Part shown: piece after piece, positions 17,834 through 25,947 of the stretch | Position numbering within the stretch: position 1 is the first letter of the stretch | Layout of the letters: the number at the start of each line of letters is the position of its first letter | Assembly: GCF_000310185.1 (NCBI RefSeq) | Contig: NZ_AMXD01000002.1 | Coordinates: 50,459-114,458, forward strand | Direction of reading: 5' to 3' | DNA from: Thauera aminoaromatica S2 | Lineage (GTDB): Bacteria; Pseudomonadota; Gammaproteobacteria; Burkholderiales; Rhodocyclaceae | Length of the DNA stretch: 64,000 nt | Program-made: the position numbers and the translations under genes | Notes under the pieces: generated by a model | Seen by the model: only the letters and a program-made list of their open reading frames with translations | Database searches by the model: none | Told to the model about the DNA's origin: nothing

Positions 17834-18794
17834 CGTCTTCTCCCCAATTGACCGTGCGGAAGATGCGTCGCGGCAGTCCGGCCAGTCCACTCGGCATGAA
17901 CAGCACCGCGGCGACGATCACCAGGCCCATCAGCAGTTGCCAGTGCTTGGTCCAGTCCGAGAACATCTCCTGCAGGCCGATGAAGGCGAACGCGCCCGCG
18001 ACCGCCCCCGCCAGGCTGCCGAGGCCGCCGAGGATGACCATCAGCAACACGTTGCCCGACTGATGCCACGACAGGTAATCGGGGGTCACGAAGCCGAACA
18101 GCACCGCGTACAGGAAGCCCGCCACCCCGGCCAGCGCACCGGCCAGGGTGAAGGCCGCAAGCTTGTAGCGCTGCGTGGCGTAGCCGAGCGACTTCATGCG
18201 GTGCTCGTTGCTGTGGATGCCGGCGAGCACGCGACCGAAGGGCGAGCGCAGCACGAAGGCCAGCAGCACGAACACCGCCACCATCGCGGCGAGGATGAAG
18301 TAGTACAGGTGCAGCGGCTCGTCGAGGTTGAACGGCATCCAGCCGAAGAGGCTGGCATCCGGCTTGACGTTGAGATAGATGCCGTCCGAGCTGCGCCCGA
18401 GTGCGGTGTCGTGGAAGATGTAGTAGGCCATCTGCGCGAAGGCCAGCGTCACCATGATGAAATAGATGCCCTTGGTGCGCAGCACGAACAGCCCGATGAA
18501 GAACGCCGCGGCGCCTGCCGCCAGCACCGAGGCCGCGAGCACGAACCACAGGTTGGCCGCCTCGTATTCGGGCGCGATCAGCGCGACCGTGTAGGCGGCG
18601 ATGCCGAAATATGCGGCATGGCCGAGGCTCACCAGGCCGGTGAAGCCGACCAGCAGCGCCAGGCTCATCGCGAAGATCGACATCACGAGGATTTTCGCCA
18701 CCAACTCGACATAGAAGCTGGATCCGATCGCCGGAAACAGCACCAGCCCTGCCAGCACGGCGAGCTTGAAAGACAGCACGACTCGCGGGTTCAT
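17826..18794 (-). CDS. livM: ABC transporter permease LivM type
   Basis: This 322-residue inner-membrane permease has 8-10 hydrophobic segments. Family motifs include GFTGLVSLGHAAYFGIAAYT and the cytoplasmic coupling loop SNEHRMKSLGYATQRYKLAAF (EAA-like). It overlaps livG by 8 nt and follows livH by 4 nt, so the four genes are one transcript. Confidence 0.93.
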   Translation of the reverse strand: MNPRVVLSFKLAVLAGLVLFPAIGSSFYVELVAKILVMSIFAMSLALLVGFTGLVSLGHAAYFGIAAYTVALIAPEYEAANLWFVLAASVLAAGAAAFFIGLFVLRTKGIYFIMVTLAFAQMAYYIFHDTALGRSSDGIYLNVKPDASLFGWMPFNLDEPLHLYYFILAAMVAVFVLLAFVLRSPFGRVLAGIHSNEHRMKSLGYATQRYKLAAFTLAGALAGVAGFLYAVLFGFVTPDYLSWHQSGNVLLMVILGGLGSLAGAVAGAFAFIGLQEMFSDWTKHWQLLMGLVIVAAVLFMPSGLAGLPRRIFRTVNWGEDDE

Positions 18795-18798
18795 CGCC

Positions 18799-19665
18799 TC
18801 ACCCCTTCCTGAAGATGCCTTCGGGGCGCCAGAGCAGCACGACCGCCATCAGCAGATAGACCGCCAGTCCGGCGAGCTCGGGGAGCAGGATCGTGCCGAA
18901 CGTGTCCGCGAACCCCACCAGCAGCGCCGCCACCAGCGCGCCCCACACCGAGCCGATGCCGCCGATCACCACGACCACGAAGGAGATGATCAGCACATTG
19001 CCGCCCATGCCCGGGTACACCGAGGAGATCGGCGCCGCGAGCATGCCGGCCAGCGCGGCCAGCGCCACGCCGAGCGCGAACACGGTGCGGTAAAGCAGGT
19101 CGATGTTCACCCCGAGCGACTGCACCATCTCGCGGTTGAACGAGCCGGCGCGGATCATCATCCCCAGTCGGGTGCGCTGCATCAGCCACCACAAGCCGAC
19201 AGCGAGCGCGATGCACACCACCGAGATCACCAGCCGGTACACCGGATAGGAGAGGTTGTCGGAGAGCGCGATCGAAGCCGAGAACAGGTCGGGGATGGCC
19301 ACGCCGTGGACGTCGTCGCCGACCGTGAGGCTGCGCAGCTCCTCGAAGATCAGGATGAGCCCGTAGGTCAGCAGCACCTGCTGCAGGTGGTCACGCTTGT
19401 ACAGATGCACGAAGAGCAGCTTCTCGAGCAGCGCGCCGAAGCCGAAGGCGAGCGGGATGCCGAGCACGATCGCGAGCATCAGGTTGCCGGTCAGGCTGGT
19501 GAGCGCGAAGGCCAGGTAGGCGCCGATCATGTAGAAGCTGCCATGCGCCAGGTTGATGATGCCCATGATGCCGAACACCAGGGTCAGCCCGCTCGCCACC
19601 AGGAAAAGCAGCAGGCCGTACTGGAGCGCGTTCAGGATCTGGATCAGGAACGAGGTGAAATCCAT
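18799..19665 (-). CDS. livH: ABC transporter permease LivH type
   Basis: This 288-residue permease pairs with LivM. Characteristic segments are NALQYGLLLFLVASGLTLVF, MGIINLAHGSFYMIGAYLAF, and the coupling loop around RAGSFNREMVQSLGVNIDLL. It lies 113 nt after livK, with a stable hairpin in the gap that may lower its expression relative to the binding protein. Confidence 0.93.
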   Translation of the reverse strand: MDFTSFLIQILNALQYGLLLFLVASGLTLVFGIMGIINLAHGSFYMIGAYLAFALTSLTGNLMLAIVLGIPLAFGFGALLEKLLFVHLYKRDHLQQVLLTYGLILIFEELRSLTVGDDVHGVAIPDLFSASIALSDNLSYPVYRLVISVVCIALAVGLWWLMQRTRLGMMIRAGSFNREMVQSLGVNIDLLYRTVFALGVALAALAGMLAAPISSVYPGMGGNVLIISFVVVVIGGIGSVWGALVAALLVGFADTFGTILLPELAGLAVYLLMAVVLLWRPEGIFRKG

Positions 19666-19740
19666 GATTGAACCCTTCCCTCCCAGACATGCGGAACACG
19701 CCGGGATGCGATGGACAGACGGGTGGAAGCGGGCTGCGAC

Positions 19741-19771
19741 GCGGAGGCGGAGGGCCCGCCACCGCCTCCGC
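19741..19771 (-). terminator. intercistronic hairpin livK-livH
   Basis: The perfect 10-bp stem gcggaggcgg/ccgcctccgc has an 11-nt loop and lies directly after the livK stop with no T-run. It could act as an attenuator or 3'-end stabiliser that keeps the binding protein mRNA in excess over the permease mRNA. Confidence 0.55.
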
Positions 19772-19778
19772 GACGGAA

Positions 19779-20966
19779 TCAGTTCATGAGCTTGCAGCCG
19801 CGCGCCGGGTCGGCGAGCTTGGGTGCGGCGACGCCGATCACCTTGTTCTGCCCGCCCTCGACCTTGCGCAGGTAGATGTCCTGCACCGGGTTGTTGGCCT
19901 TGGACAGGGTGAAGCTACCGCGCGGACTGTCGATGGTGGCGGCGCTCATCGCCTTCATGACCGCCTCCTTGTCGAAGGCTCCGGCCGGCGCGCCCGAGAG
20001 CCCCGCGGCGAGCAGCTGCGCACTGTCGTAGCCCTGCACCGCGAAGACGTCGGGTTGCGCCTTGTAGGCCGCGACATAGCCGCTGCGGAAGGACTTCTCC
20101 CTGGCGTTGTCGAGGCCGTCGGCGTAGTGCAGCGTGGTCAGCACGCCCTCGCCGGCGCCGCCCATGGCCTCCAGCGTGCCGTCGGTGAGGAAGCCCGGGG
20201 CGTAGAGCGGGAGGCCCGCCTTCAGGCCTGCCGCCTCGTAGTCCTTGACGAACTTCGCCGCCCCGGCGCCGGAGAAGAATACGAACACCGCATCCGGCCT
20301 GAGGTTGGCGATCTCGGTCAGGAAGGGCTGGAACTCCACGTTCGGGAAGGGCAGGTAGAGCTCCTTGACCACCTTGCCGCCGGCCTGCTCGAAGGACTCC
20401 TTGAAGCCGGCGACCGACTGTTCGCCGAAGGAGTACTTCCAGGCCAGGGTGACCACGTTCTTGTGGCCGCGTTCGGCGACCACCTTGCCCATCGCATTCG
20501 CCGGCTGCCAGGCCGAGAACGAGGTGCGGAACACATTCGGCGCGCACAGCGGACCGGTAAGCTCGTCCGCGCCCGCGTTCGGGATGATCATCAGGGTCTT
20601 GGAGTCACGCGCGACCTTGGCCATCGCCAGCGCCACGCCCGAATGCACGGTGCCGACCAGCACGTCGACGTTGTCGCGTTTGACCAGCTTGTTGGCATTC
20701 TCGGTCGCCTTGGCCGGATCGGACTCGTCATCGACGACGAAATACTCGACCTCGCGACCGCCGAGCTTGCCGCCCTGCTCCGCCACGTACTGCTTGAAGC
20801 CGTTGGTGATCGCGTTGCCGAGCGAGGCGTAGGTGCCCGTGTAGGGCAGCATCAGCCCCACCTTGACCTTGTCCGCCGCCTCCGCCGCGCCCTGCGCCAG
20901 CAACATGCCCAGGCCGAGCCCGAGCGCGCTCACTGCGAGGCGCAGCTTCCTGTCCTTTCCGACCAT
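19779..20966 (-). CDS. livK: ABC transporter substrate-binding protein, benzoate-type
   Basis: This 395-residue periplasmic binding protein of the type I fold (Peripla_BP_6) has signal peptide about residues 1-28 (LRLAVSALGLGLGMLLAQGAAEA, cut before ADKVKVG). The mature start VKVGLMLPYTGTYASLG is typical of the Liv/aromatic-acid group. The ATG at 20966 has GAGAGGAGA upstream; a longer frame to 21023 was rejected. Its position directly behind benzoate-CoA ligase argues for an aromatic acid ligand; this is inference. Confidence 0.92.
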   Translation of the reverse strand: MVGKDRKLRLAVSALGLGLGMLLAQGAAEAADKVKVGLMLPYTGTYASLGNAITNGFKQYVAEQGGKLGGREVEYFVVDDESDPAKATENANKLVKRDNVDVLVGTVHSGVALAMAKVARDSKTLMIIPNAGADELTGPLCAPNVFRTSFSAWQPANAMGKVVAERGHKNVVTLAWKYSFGEQSVAGFKESFEQAGGKVVKELYLPFPNVEFQPFLTEIANLRPDAVFVFFSGAGAAKFVKDYEAAGLKAGLPLYAPGFLTDGTLEAMGGAGEGVLTTLHYADGLDNAREKSFRSGYVAAYKAQPDVFAVQGYDSAQLLAAGLSGAPAGAFDKEAVMKAMSAATIDSPRGSFTLSKANNPVQDIYLRKVEGGQNKVIGVAAPKLADPARGCKLMN

Positions 20967-21027
20967 GTCCGTCTCCTCTCTTTTGATGGTGTGAACACGG
21001 GCGGCGCCCCCGAGCGCCGCCAAAGCA

Positions 21028-22614
21028 CTAGATGCCGCGCAGCTTGAAACGCTGGATCTTGCCGGTGGCGGTCTTGGGCAGATCCTCGACGAATTCGATC
21101 CAGCGCGGATACTTGTAGGGCGCGAGCATGCCCTTGACGTGCGCCTGCAGCTCCTGCCGCATCGCCTCGCCGGGTCCGTAGCCGGGCTTGAGCACGACGA
21201 AAGCCTTGGGCTTGATCAGGCGTTCCTCGTCCTCGATGCCGACCACCGCCGCCTCGAGCACCGCCTCGTGGGCGATCAGCGCCGACTCGACCTCGATCGG
21301 CGACACGTAGATGCCGCTCACCTTGAGCATGTCGTCGCTGCGCCCGGAGTAGACGTAGTAGCCGTCGCGGTTGCGGTAATACTTGTCGCCGCTGCGCGTC
21401 CAGCCCTCGAGGAAGGTGGCACGGCTCTTCTCCGGCTGGTTCCAGTACTGCACCGCCGAGCTCGGCCCGGAGATCTGCAGTTCGCCCGGCTCCTCGGCCG
21501 CGGTGATCTCGTCGCCGCCCTCGTCGATCAGGCGCACGCGGTAGCCCGGCACCGGCGTGCCGCTGGTGCCGTACTGCACGTCGCCGGCGCGGTTGGACAG
21601 GAAGATGTGCAGCATCTCGGTGGAGCCGATGCCGTCGAGGATGTCGACCCCGATGCGCTCCTTCCAGCGCCGCCCCACGCCCTCGGGCAGCGCCTCGCCC
21701 GCAGAGGTGCAGGCGCGCAGCCGCTTCATCTCGCCCGCGGTCGGGCAGCCGGTGTGCGCGAGCATGCCGGCGTAGAGCGTGGGCACGCCGTAGAAGATGT
21801 CGGGCTGGTGCTCGCGCAGGCGCTTGAACACCGCATCCGGCGTGGGCCGCTCGGCCATCAGGATGGCGGTGGCGCCCACCGAAAGCGGAAAGGTGAGGCC
21901 GTTGCCGAGGCCGTAGGCGAAGAAGAGCTTCGCGGCCGAGAACACCACGTCCTGTTCGCGGATGCCCAGGACCTCCTGTCCGTACAGCTCGGCGGTATGG
22001 ATGAGGTTGGAGTGAATGTGCACCGTGCCCTTCGGCGCACCGGTGGAACCGGAGGAGTAGAGCCAGAAACAGGGGTCGGTCGCACGCGTCGGCGCGGCAT
22101 CGAGCTGCTCGGACTGCGCGGCGAGCAGCGCCTCGAGACCGTCGTCGTCGTCACCACCGGCGACGACCAGGCGCTCGAGCGTCGGCACGCGCCCGGGCAG
22201 CGCGGCGAAATTGGCCAACAGCGCCTGCGATACCACCGCCACACGCGCACCGCTGTCGGAGAGCATGTACTCGTAGTCGCGTTCGGTGAGCAGCGTATTG
22301 ACTGCGATCGGCACCACCCCGGCCTTGATCGCGCCGAGGAACATCGCGGGGAAATCGATGCAGTCGAGCACGCACATCAGGACGCGGTCGCCGCGTGCCA
22401 GCCCGAGGGTGCCGAGCAACGCATTGCCACAGCGGCTGGCACGCGCCGCGAGCTGGTCGTAGGTGTAGCTGCCGGCATCGTCGATGTAGGCGACCTTGCT
22501 GCCGCGCCCGGCGACGAGGTTGCGCCCGAGCAGGTCGTCGGCGGCGTTGTAGGGATCCGGAATCACGATCCGGGGCGGCGTGCAGCCGTGATCTGCGGTG
22601 CTGAGGGTGTGCAT
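21028..22614 (-). CDS. bclA: benzoate-CoA ligase
   Basis: This AMP-forming ligase activates benzoate to benzoyl-CoA, the first step of both the aerobic box route and the anaerobic benzoyl-CoA reductase route. The 528 residues show the P-loop LYSSGSTGAPKGTVH (near residues 182-196), an adenylation motif around LDGIGSTEMLHIF, YSGRSDDMLKVSGIYVSP and the C-terminal catalytic Lys in LPKTATGKIQRFKLR. These match the BclA/BadA/hydroxybenzoate-CoA-ligase family. The start at 22614 (MHTLSTADHG) has GGAGACAGG upstream; a frame to 22746 lies over the promoter. The promoter and operators are at 22742-22804. A close 4-hydroxybenzoate specificity cannot be excluded. Confidence 0.93.
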   Translation of the reverse strand: MHTLSTADHGCTPPRIVIPDPYNAADDLLGRNLVAGRGSKVAYIDDAGSYTYDQLAARASRCGNALLGTLGLARGDRVLMCVLDCIDFPAMFLGAIKAGVVPIAVNTLLTERDYEYMLSDSGARVAVVSQALLANFAALPGRVPTLERLVVAGGDDDDGLEALLAAQSEQLDAAPTRATDPCFWLYSSGSTGAPKGTVHIHSNLIHTAELYGQEVLGIREQDVVFSAAKLFFAYGLGNGLTFPLSVGATAILMAERPTPDAVFKRLREHQPDIFYGVPTLYAGMLAHTGCPTAGEMKRLRACTSAGEALPEGVGRRWKERIGVDILDGIGSTEMLHIFLSNRAGDVQYGTSGTPVPGYRVRLIDEGGDEITAAEEPGELQISGPSSAVQYWNQPEKSRATFLEGWTRSGDKYYRNRDGYYVYSGRSDDMLKVSGIYVSPIEVESALIAHEAVLEAAVVGIEDEERLIKPKAFVVLKPGYGPGEAMRQELQAHVKGMLAPYKYPRWIEFVEDLPKTATGKIQRFKLRGI

Positions 22615-22741
22615 CGTCCTGTCTCCATCCTGATCCCGGACCGTACCGACCGGCATGCACACGGAACGGTACGACGCGAGAGAACCTTGGCACGATCGCC
22701 GAGCGGACTGGCTGGGGTACCGCACAAGCCATCCAAAAAAG

Positions 22742-22755
22742 TGCACTAAAGTGCA
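22742..22755. promoter_or_regulatory. TGCA-N6-TGCA operator, bclA side
   Basis: TGCA tetramers at 22742-22745 and 22752-22755 are spaced by 6 nt. They lie about 15-30 nt downstream of the predicted bclA transcription start. Another TGCA is at 22771-22774, near the start itself. This is a good position for repression by the adjacent BoxR-type regulator. Confidence 0.6.
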
Positions 22756-22776
22756 TCTTTCGGCGAGACATGCAAA

Positions 22777-22804
22777 AGAATACCCCCAATCCGGATGCTG
22801 TCAA
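22777..22804 (-). promoter_or_regulatory. sigma-70 promoter of bclA-liv operon
   Basis: On the minus strand, a perfect -35 TTGACA (22799-22804) and -10 TATTCT (22777-22782) have 16-nt spacing. The expected start is near 22769-22771. The leader to the bclA ATG is about 155 nt and contains the TGCA-N6-TGCA operator. Confidence 0.75.
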
Positions 22805-22839
22805 CCCTGCATCGCACCAAAAACAAGGAAATTCAATTA

Positions 22840-22871
22840 TTTAGATAAAGTCTAAGGTGCAATATACTGCA
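22840..22871 (+). promoter_or_regulatory. boxR promoter overlapped by TGCA-N6-TGCA palindrome
   Basis: TTTAGA (22840-22845) and TATACT (22863-22868) are 17 nt apart on the plus strand. The palindrome GTGCA-atatac-TGCAC (22857-22872) covers the -10. Binding there would block boxR transcription, which indicates autoregulation. Confidence 0.6.
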
Positions 22872-22988
22872 CTTGCCGCTATGCTTGAATGCACTCCCCG
22901 CACACCGGCCGGGAGCCTCCGATGTCACGCCGTTGACAGCGCATCGCCAGCGGCACCATAAACACGAATCTCCGACCTCCGCTCCGTA

Positions 22989-23921
22989 ATGAACGACCAG
23001 AATCCGACCCTCGCAGCCTCCGACGCGCCTGTACCGGTCGCGCACCCGGCGGTGCGACCCGATCCGCGCAGCGACGGGGAGTTCCTGCTCGCGCTCGGCC
23101 GGCGCGTGCGCGAGACGCGCGACCGGCGTGGCCTGACTCGCAAGCAGCTGGCTCGCGACGCGGGGGTGTCGGAGCGGCATCTCGCCCATCTTGAGGCCGG
23201 CGAGGGCAACGTCTCGATCGTGCTGCTACGCCATATCGCCAGCGCATTGGGGCTGTCGCTGCCGGAGATGTTGAACCTGGGCGCCGAGGAGTCGGTCGAG
23301 CAGCGCCTGGTGCGGCGCATCCTCGAACAACTGCCGCGCCACCGGCTGGAGGACGTGGTCTTCCGGTTGATGCGCGACTACGGCCAGGAAGAGGCCGCGC
23401 GGCGCAACCGGATCGCCCTCATCGGCCTGCGCGGCGCCGGCAAGACCACACTGGGCCGCAGGCTGGCGGCCGAACTCGGCTTCCGTTTCGTCGAGCTCGA
23501 TGCCGAGATCGAACGCGAGACCGGCATGCCCATGGGCGAGATCTTCGCCCTCTACGGCCAGTCGGGATATCGCCGCATCGAACAGCGTTGCCTGCGGCGC
23601 GCACTCGACAGCGGTGAACGCACGGTGCTCGCCACGGGCGGCGGAATCGTCTCGCAGACCGAGACCTACGACCTGCTGCTGTCGCGCTGTCTGACGATCT
23701 GGCTCCGCACCTCGCCCGAGGAGCACATGCAGCGCGTCAGCGCGCAGGGCGACCTGCGTCCGATGGCCGGTAGCGCGGAAGCGATGGAAGACCTGCGCCG
23801 CATCCTCGCCGCGCGTGAACCGCAGTACCTGCGCGCCGACCATGTGGTCGATACCTCGGGCCAGGGCGAGGACGAGAGCTTCCGCGCGCTGCGCGCCGCC
23901 GTGGAGGACCGCGGCCGCTGA
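22989..23921 (+). CDS. boxR: BoxR/BzdR-type transcriptional regulator
   Basis: This 310-residue regulator has an N-terminal XRE helix-turn-helix (about 30-95: LGRRVRETRDRRGLTRKQLARDAGVSERHLAHLEAG spans it) linked to a C-terminal shikimate-kinase-like domain. The P-loop GLRGAGKTT begins at G146 and ATGGGIV follows. In Azoarcus sp. CIB such proteins repress benzoate genes and use benzoyl-CoA as inducer, bound by the kinase-like domain. It is divergent from bclA with TGCA-N6-TGCA operators between them. Whether it is a BoxR (aerobic) or BzdR (anaerobic) orthologue cannot be settled here because neither box nor bzd catabolic genes are in the window. Confidence 0.92.
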   Translation: MNDQNPTLAASDAPVPVAHPAVRPDPRSDGEFLLALGRRVRETRDRRGLTRKQLARDAGVSERHLAHLEAGEGNVSIVLLRHIASALGLSLPEMLNLGAEESVEQRLVRRILEQLPRHRLEDVVFRLMRDYGQEEAARRNRIALIGLRGAGKTTLGRRLAAELGFRFVELDAEIERETGMPMGEIFALYGQSGYRRIEQRCLRRALDSGERTVLATGGGIVSQTETYDLLLSRCLTIWLRTSPEEHMQRVSAQGDLRPMAGSAEAMEDLRRILAAREPQYLRADHVVDTSGQGEDESFRALRAAVEDRGR

Positions 23922-24271
23922 GCGAAGGCGTCGCGCGTGATCGGCTTGATCGGCAAGACGTCGAGCCCGCCGGTCGCAAGCCTGTCGAGGGCATCCGCAC
24001 CACCCGCACTCTCCTCGGACTCTCAACCCCGGCGCGCCAGCCACGCGATCGGCAACGAGTGCCGATCCGCACGCCGTGCCCAGGCCTCGCCCGTCGCCGC
24101 CAGCTGCCTGCGAACCGACCTGCTCGATCGGAGAACTGGGGAGTGAAAAGCTCCACGCGGGCAACACCCTGACTTGACAGGAAAACATGGCGGCACGTGA
24201 CACAAAGAGCCATGAATGTCGGCGCTCAGGACGCTAAGACCCGATCGGCGTGGGCACGACACTCCAGACGC
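23922..24271. other. gene-free stretch after boxR
   Basis: These 350 bases hold no coding region that I can support. Short open frames on both strands have no recognisable domain, no ribosome site and unusual composition. No hairpin with a T-run was seen directly after boxR. Confidence 0.6.
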
Positions 24272-24301
24272 AAAAAAGCCAATCACCGCTAAGTGATTGG
24301 C
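24272..24301 (-). terminator. terminator after tRNA-fMet
   Basis: The perfect stem gccaatcac/gtgattggc has loop cgctaa. The A-run 24272-24277 gives a T-run on the minus strand. It ends the tRNA-Thr/tRNA-fMet transcripts. Confidence 0.85.
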
Positions 24302-24314
24302 TTTAATGACTTTT

Positions 24315-24392
<78 letters not shown>

Positions 24393-24405
24393 TCGGAGAA
24401 ACAGA

Positions 24406-24434
24406 ACTATAAACGGTGAACTACGAGAAGGCAA
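24406..24434 (-). promoter_or_regulatory. promoter of tRNA-fMet
   Basis: On the minus strand, TTGCCT (24429-24434) and TATAGT (24406-24411) are 17 nt apart, between the tRNA-Thr and tRNA-fMet genes. The initiator tRNA can thus be made independently of tRNA-Thr. Confidence 0.65.
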
Positions 24435-24469
24435 GAACTTTTTGCGCCGCACAAGCACCGGAGGAATTC

Positions 24470-24545
24470 TGGTGCCGGCAATAGGAATCGAACCCACGAC
24501 CTTCTGATTACAAATCAGCTGCTCTACCAACTGAGCTATGCCGGC
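24470..24545 (-). tRNA. tRNA-Thr(TGT)
   Basis: This 76-nt cloverleaf has acceptor GCCGGCA/TGCCGGC, anticodon TGT in CTGATTTGTAATCAG, and encoded CCA. Confidence 0.97.
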
Positions 24546-24557
24546 AAGGCGGTGCGG

Positions 24558-24563
24558 ATTATA
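24558..24563 (-). promoter_or_regulatory. -10 box of tRNA-Thr
   Basis: A perfect TATAAT on the minus strand lies 12 nt upstream of the mature tRNA-Thr. No convincing -35 is seen. Confidence 0.55.
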
Positions 24564-24641
24564 GCGCAAGACGCCACTCAGCCATCGCGTCGGAGGAAAC
24601 GCACGGGCAGCCCCTGCATGCACACGAACTTGCACGGATAA

Positions 24642-24657
24642 CTGTTTATATATACAG
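24642..24657 (+). promoter_or_regulatory. LexA-like SOS box
   Basis: CTGT-N8-ACAG has an AT-only core (CTGTTTATATATACAG). It differs by one base from the classical consensus core CTGTATATATATACAG. Symmetric flanks extend it to AACTGT...ACAGTT. It lies 33 nt upstream of the ATG at 24691, and TATATA-like -10 elements fall inside the box, so LexA binding would block the promoter. Confidence 0.65.
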
Positions 24658-24690
24658 TTGTTGCACAGTCGAAAAGCTCAGGAGACCACC

Positions 24691-24855
24691 ATGCAAACCA
24701 TCACTTCCAGGGTGCTGCTCGCACTCGGCCTGCTCGCCGGCCTGATGATCGGAACCGGCCATCCTGGCGGGGCGCTCGTGGTGGCGGTCGCGGCCGGGGC
24801 AGGGATCTGGATGGCGCGGGCCGACTCGGTACGGCGCGATCTGCGCCGAGCGTAG
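24691..24855 (+). CDS. 54-residue membrane protein, possibly SOS-controlled
   Basis: This short protein consists of two hydrophobic helices (about residues 7-22 and 27-43) joined by GTGHPGG. Its basic C-terminus ends in RADSVRRDLRRA. The ATG at 24691 has CAGGAGA upstream; an in-frame ATG at 24658 would overlap the LexA box region and is not preferred. I do not recognise a family. The tight placement behind a LexA-like box suggests DNA-damage induction. A small inner-membrane protein in that setting could be an SOS toxin or division modulator, but this is a guess. Confidence 0.65.
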   Translation: MQTITSRVLLALGLLAGLMIGTGHPGGALVVAVAAGAGIWMARADSVRRDLRRA

Positions 24856-24867
24856 GCCCGCCCGGGT

Positions 24868-25326
24868 TCAGCGGCCGAACTTGCTCACCAGTTGCTGGAG
24901 CTTCTCGGTGCGGCGGCGTTCGGCCTCCTCGGCCTCGCGCTTCTCGCGCTGCTGCTTGGCCACCGCGGCGAAGCGTTCCTTCAGCGTGGTGGCCGCGTGC
25001 TGGCGTTGCTCTTCGGTAACCTCTCCGGAGGCGTTGCCGTCGAGGTCGAAGCGCTCGCCGCCACGCTCGACCGCCTTGAGGTACTTGGTCGAGGCGGTGT
25101 ACATGCGCAGGGCGATGCGCAGGTTCTTGCGGTCGAAATCGGGAAAGCGGGCCAGGATGCTCGTGTCGATCTTCAGCGCCAACGGCTTGCTGTCGCGAAA
25201 TGCCGGCGATTCGGCCTGCAGGCGTTTGAGGATGGCACGCGGTTCGATGCGCGGCTGCTTGGCCTGGTCCTGCGCGTTGGTGCTGAGGGGCGCGGGGGCG
25301 GCGGTTTCGGCTTGCTGAAGGGTCAT
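24868..25326 (-). CDS. ProQ/FinO domain RNA-binding protein
   Basis: This 152-residue protein has the ProQ/FinO fold at about residues 28-115 (AILKRLQAESPAFRDSKPLALKID, LRIALRMYTASTKYLKAVERG, RFDLDG). A Lys/Arg/Glu-rich helical tail follows. Members bind structured 3' ends of mRNAs and small RNAs as chaperones. The start at 25326 (MTLQQAET) fits the conserved start of the domain, while the longer frame to 25947 is not conserved. It is convergent with the 54-residue gene, with only 12 nt between their stops. Confidence 0.9.
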   Translation of the reverse strand: MTLQQAETAAPAPLSTNAQDQAKQPRIEPRAILKRLQAESPAFRDSKPLALKIDTSILARFPDFDRKNLRIALRMYTASTKYLKAVERGGERFDLDGNASGEVTEEQRQHAATTLKERFAAVAKQQREKREAEEAERRRTEKLQQLVSKFGR

Positions 25327-25560
25327 TTCGGGGAGAACTCTGGTACGCGGATCGGTGTCTGAACAGCAGTCCGGAAACCTCGCGTCCGGAGCGGTGCCGC
25401 GAACTGTGCGAGTCGAGTGCTGTTCCGGCATTCTACCCCCGGTCCGCCGGGCTTCTGCCGGACGTGGTGATTTTTGCCACGGATCGCATCGGTCTGGCAC
25501 CCAGGCATCGGATCGAACGGAACCGGCTTGCTGCCGCACCACACACCTCGGGGAAACATC

Positions 25561-25893
25561 ATGGAAAAGCGCTGGCGCCGCCTGCCCGGCTCGCGCACCG
25601 AACCGGCAGGATTCGAACGCAAGGTGCTGGCGCGCCTGCCCATGGTCGCGCTCGTCGGCACCGCGGCCTGCGTGGCCGTGTCCCTGCTCGCCCGGCTGCA
25701 CTGGTGGGGCGACGAGAGCATCGAGGCGGTGCGCGCGCTGCAGATGGTCGACATCTGGGTGCTGGCAGCGGTGATCCTGCATTGGACGGTGGTGTTCACC
25801 GTGGCGATCGGTGCCTTCATCGTGTTCGTGATGAAGGGCCCGGCCTACATCGCCGACCGCTACGAACTCCCGGACGCAGACGCCCCGCGCTGA
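25561..25893 (+). CDS. small two-helix membrane protein, unknown
   Basis: This 110-residue protein has hydrophobic segments at about 27-46 (PMVALVGTAACVAVSLLARL) and 65-90 (WVLAAVILHWTVVFTVAIGAFIVFVM) and a short polar tail. There is a His in the second helix. It is convergent with the cytochrome b gene at 25948. Its partner and function are unknown; the neighbourhood permits a link to the respiratory pair next to it. A longer upstream frame from 25474 lacks support. Confidence 0.6.
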   Translation: MEKRWRRLPGSRTEPAGFERKVLARLPMVALVGTAACVAVSLLARLHWWGDESIEAVRALQMVDIWVLAAVILHWTVVFTVAIGAFIVFVMKGPAYIADRYELPDADAPR

Positions 25894-25947
25894 ATCCGCC
25901 GCGGGGCGTCTGCGTCCCTTGGTGGTGCCGCGATACGGCGCAAGCAC

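Noticed and set aside
22689..22705. TTGGCAC sequence resembling a sigma-54 -24 element upstream of bclA
   Set aside because: There is no GC at the -12 position with correct spacing, and a consensus sigma-70 promoter is present.
21139..22749. Plus-strand frame of 536 codons opposite bclA
   Set aside because: It is an antisense mirror of benzoate-CoA ligase with no domain content.
23937..24286. Short frames on both strands in the gap after boxR
   Set aside because: No ribosome site, no recognisable domain, and both frames are mutually exclusive mirror readings.
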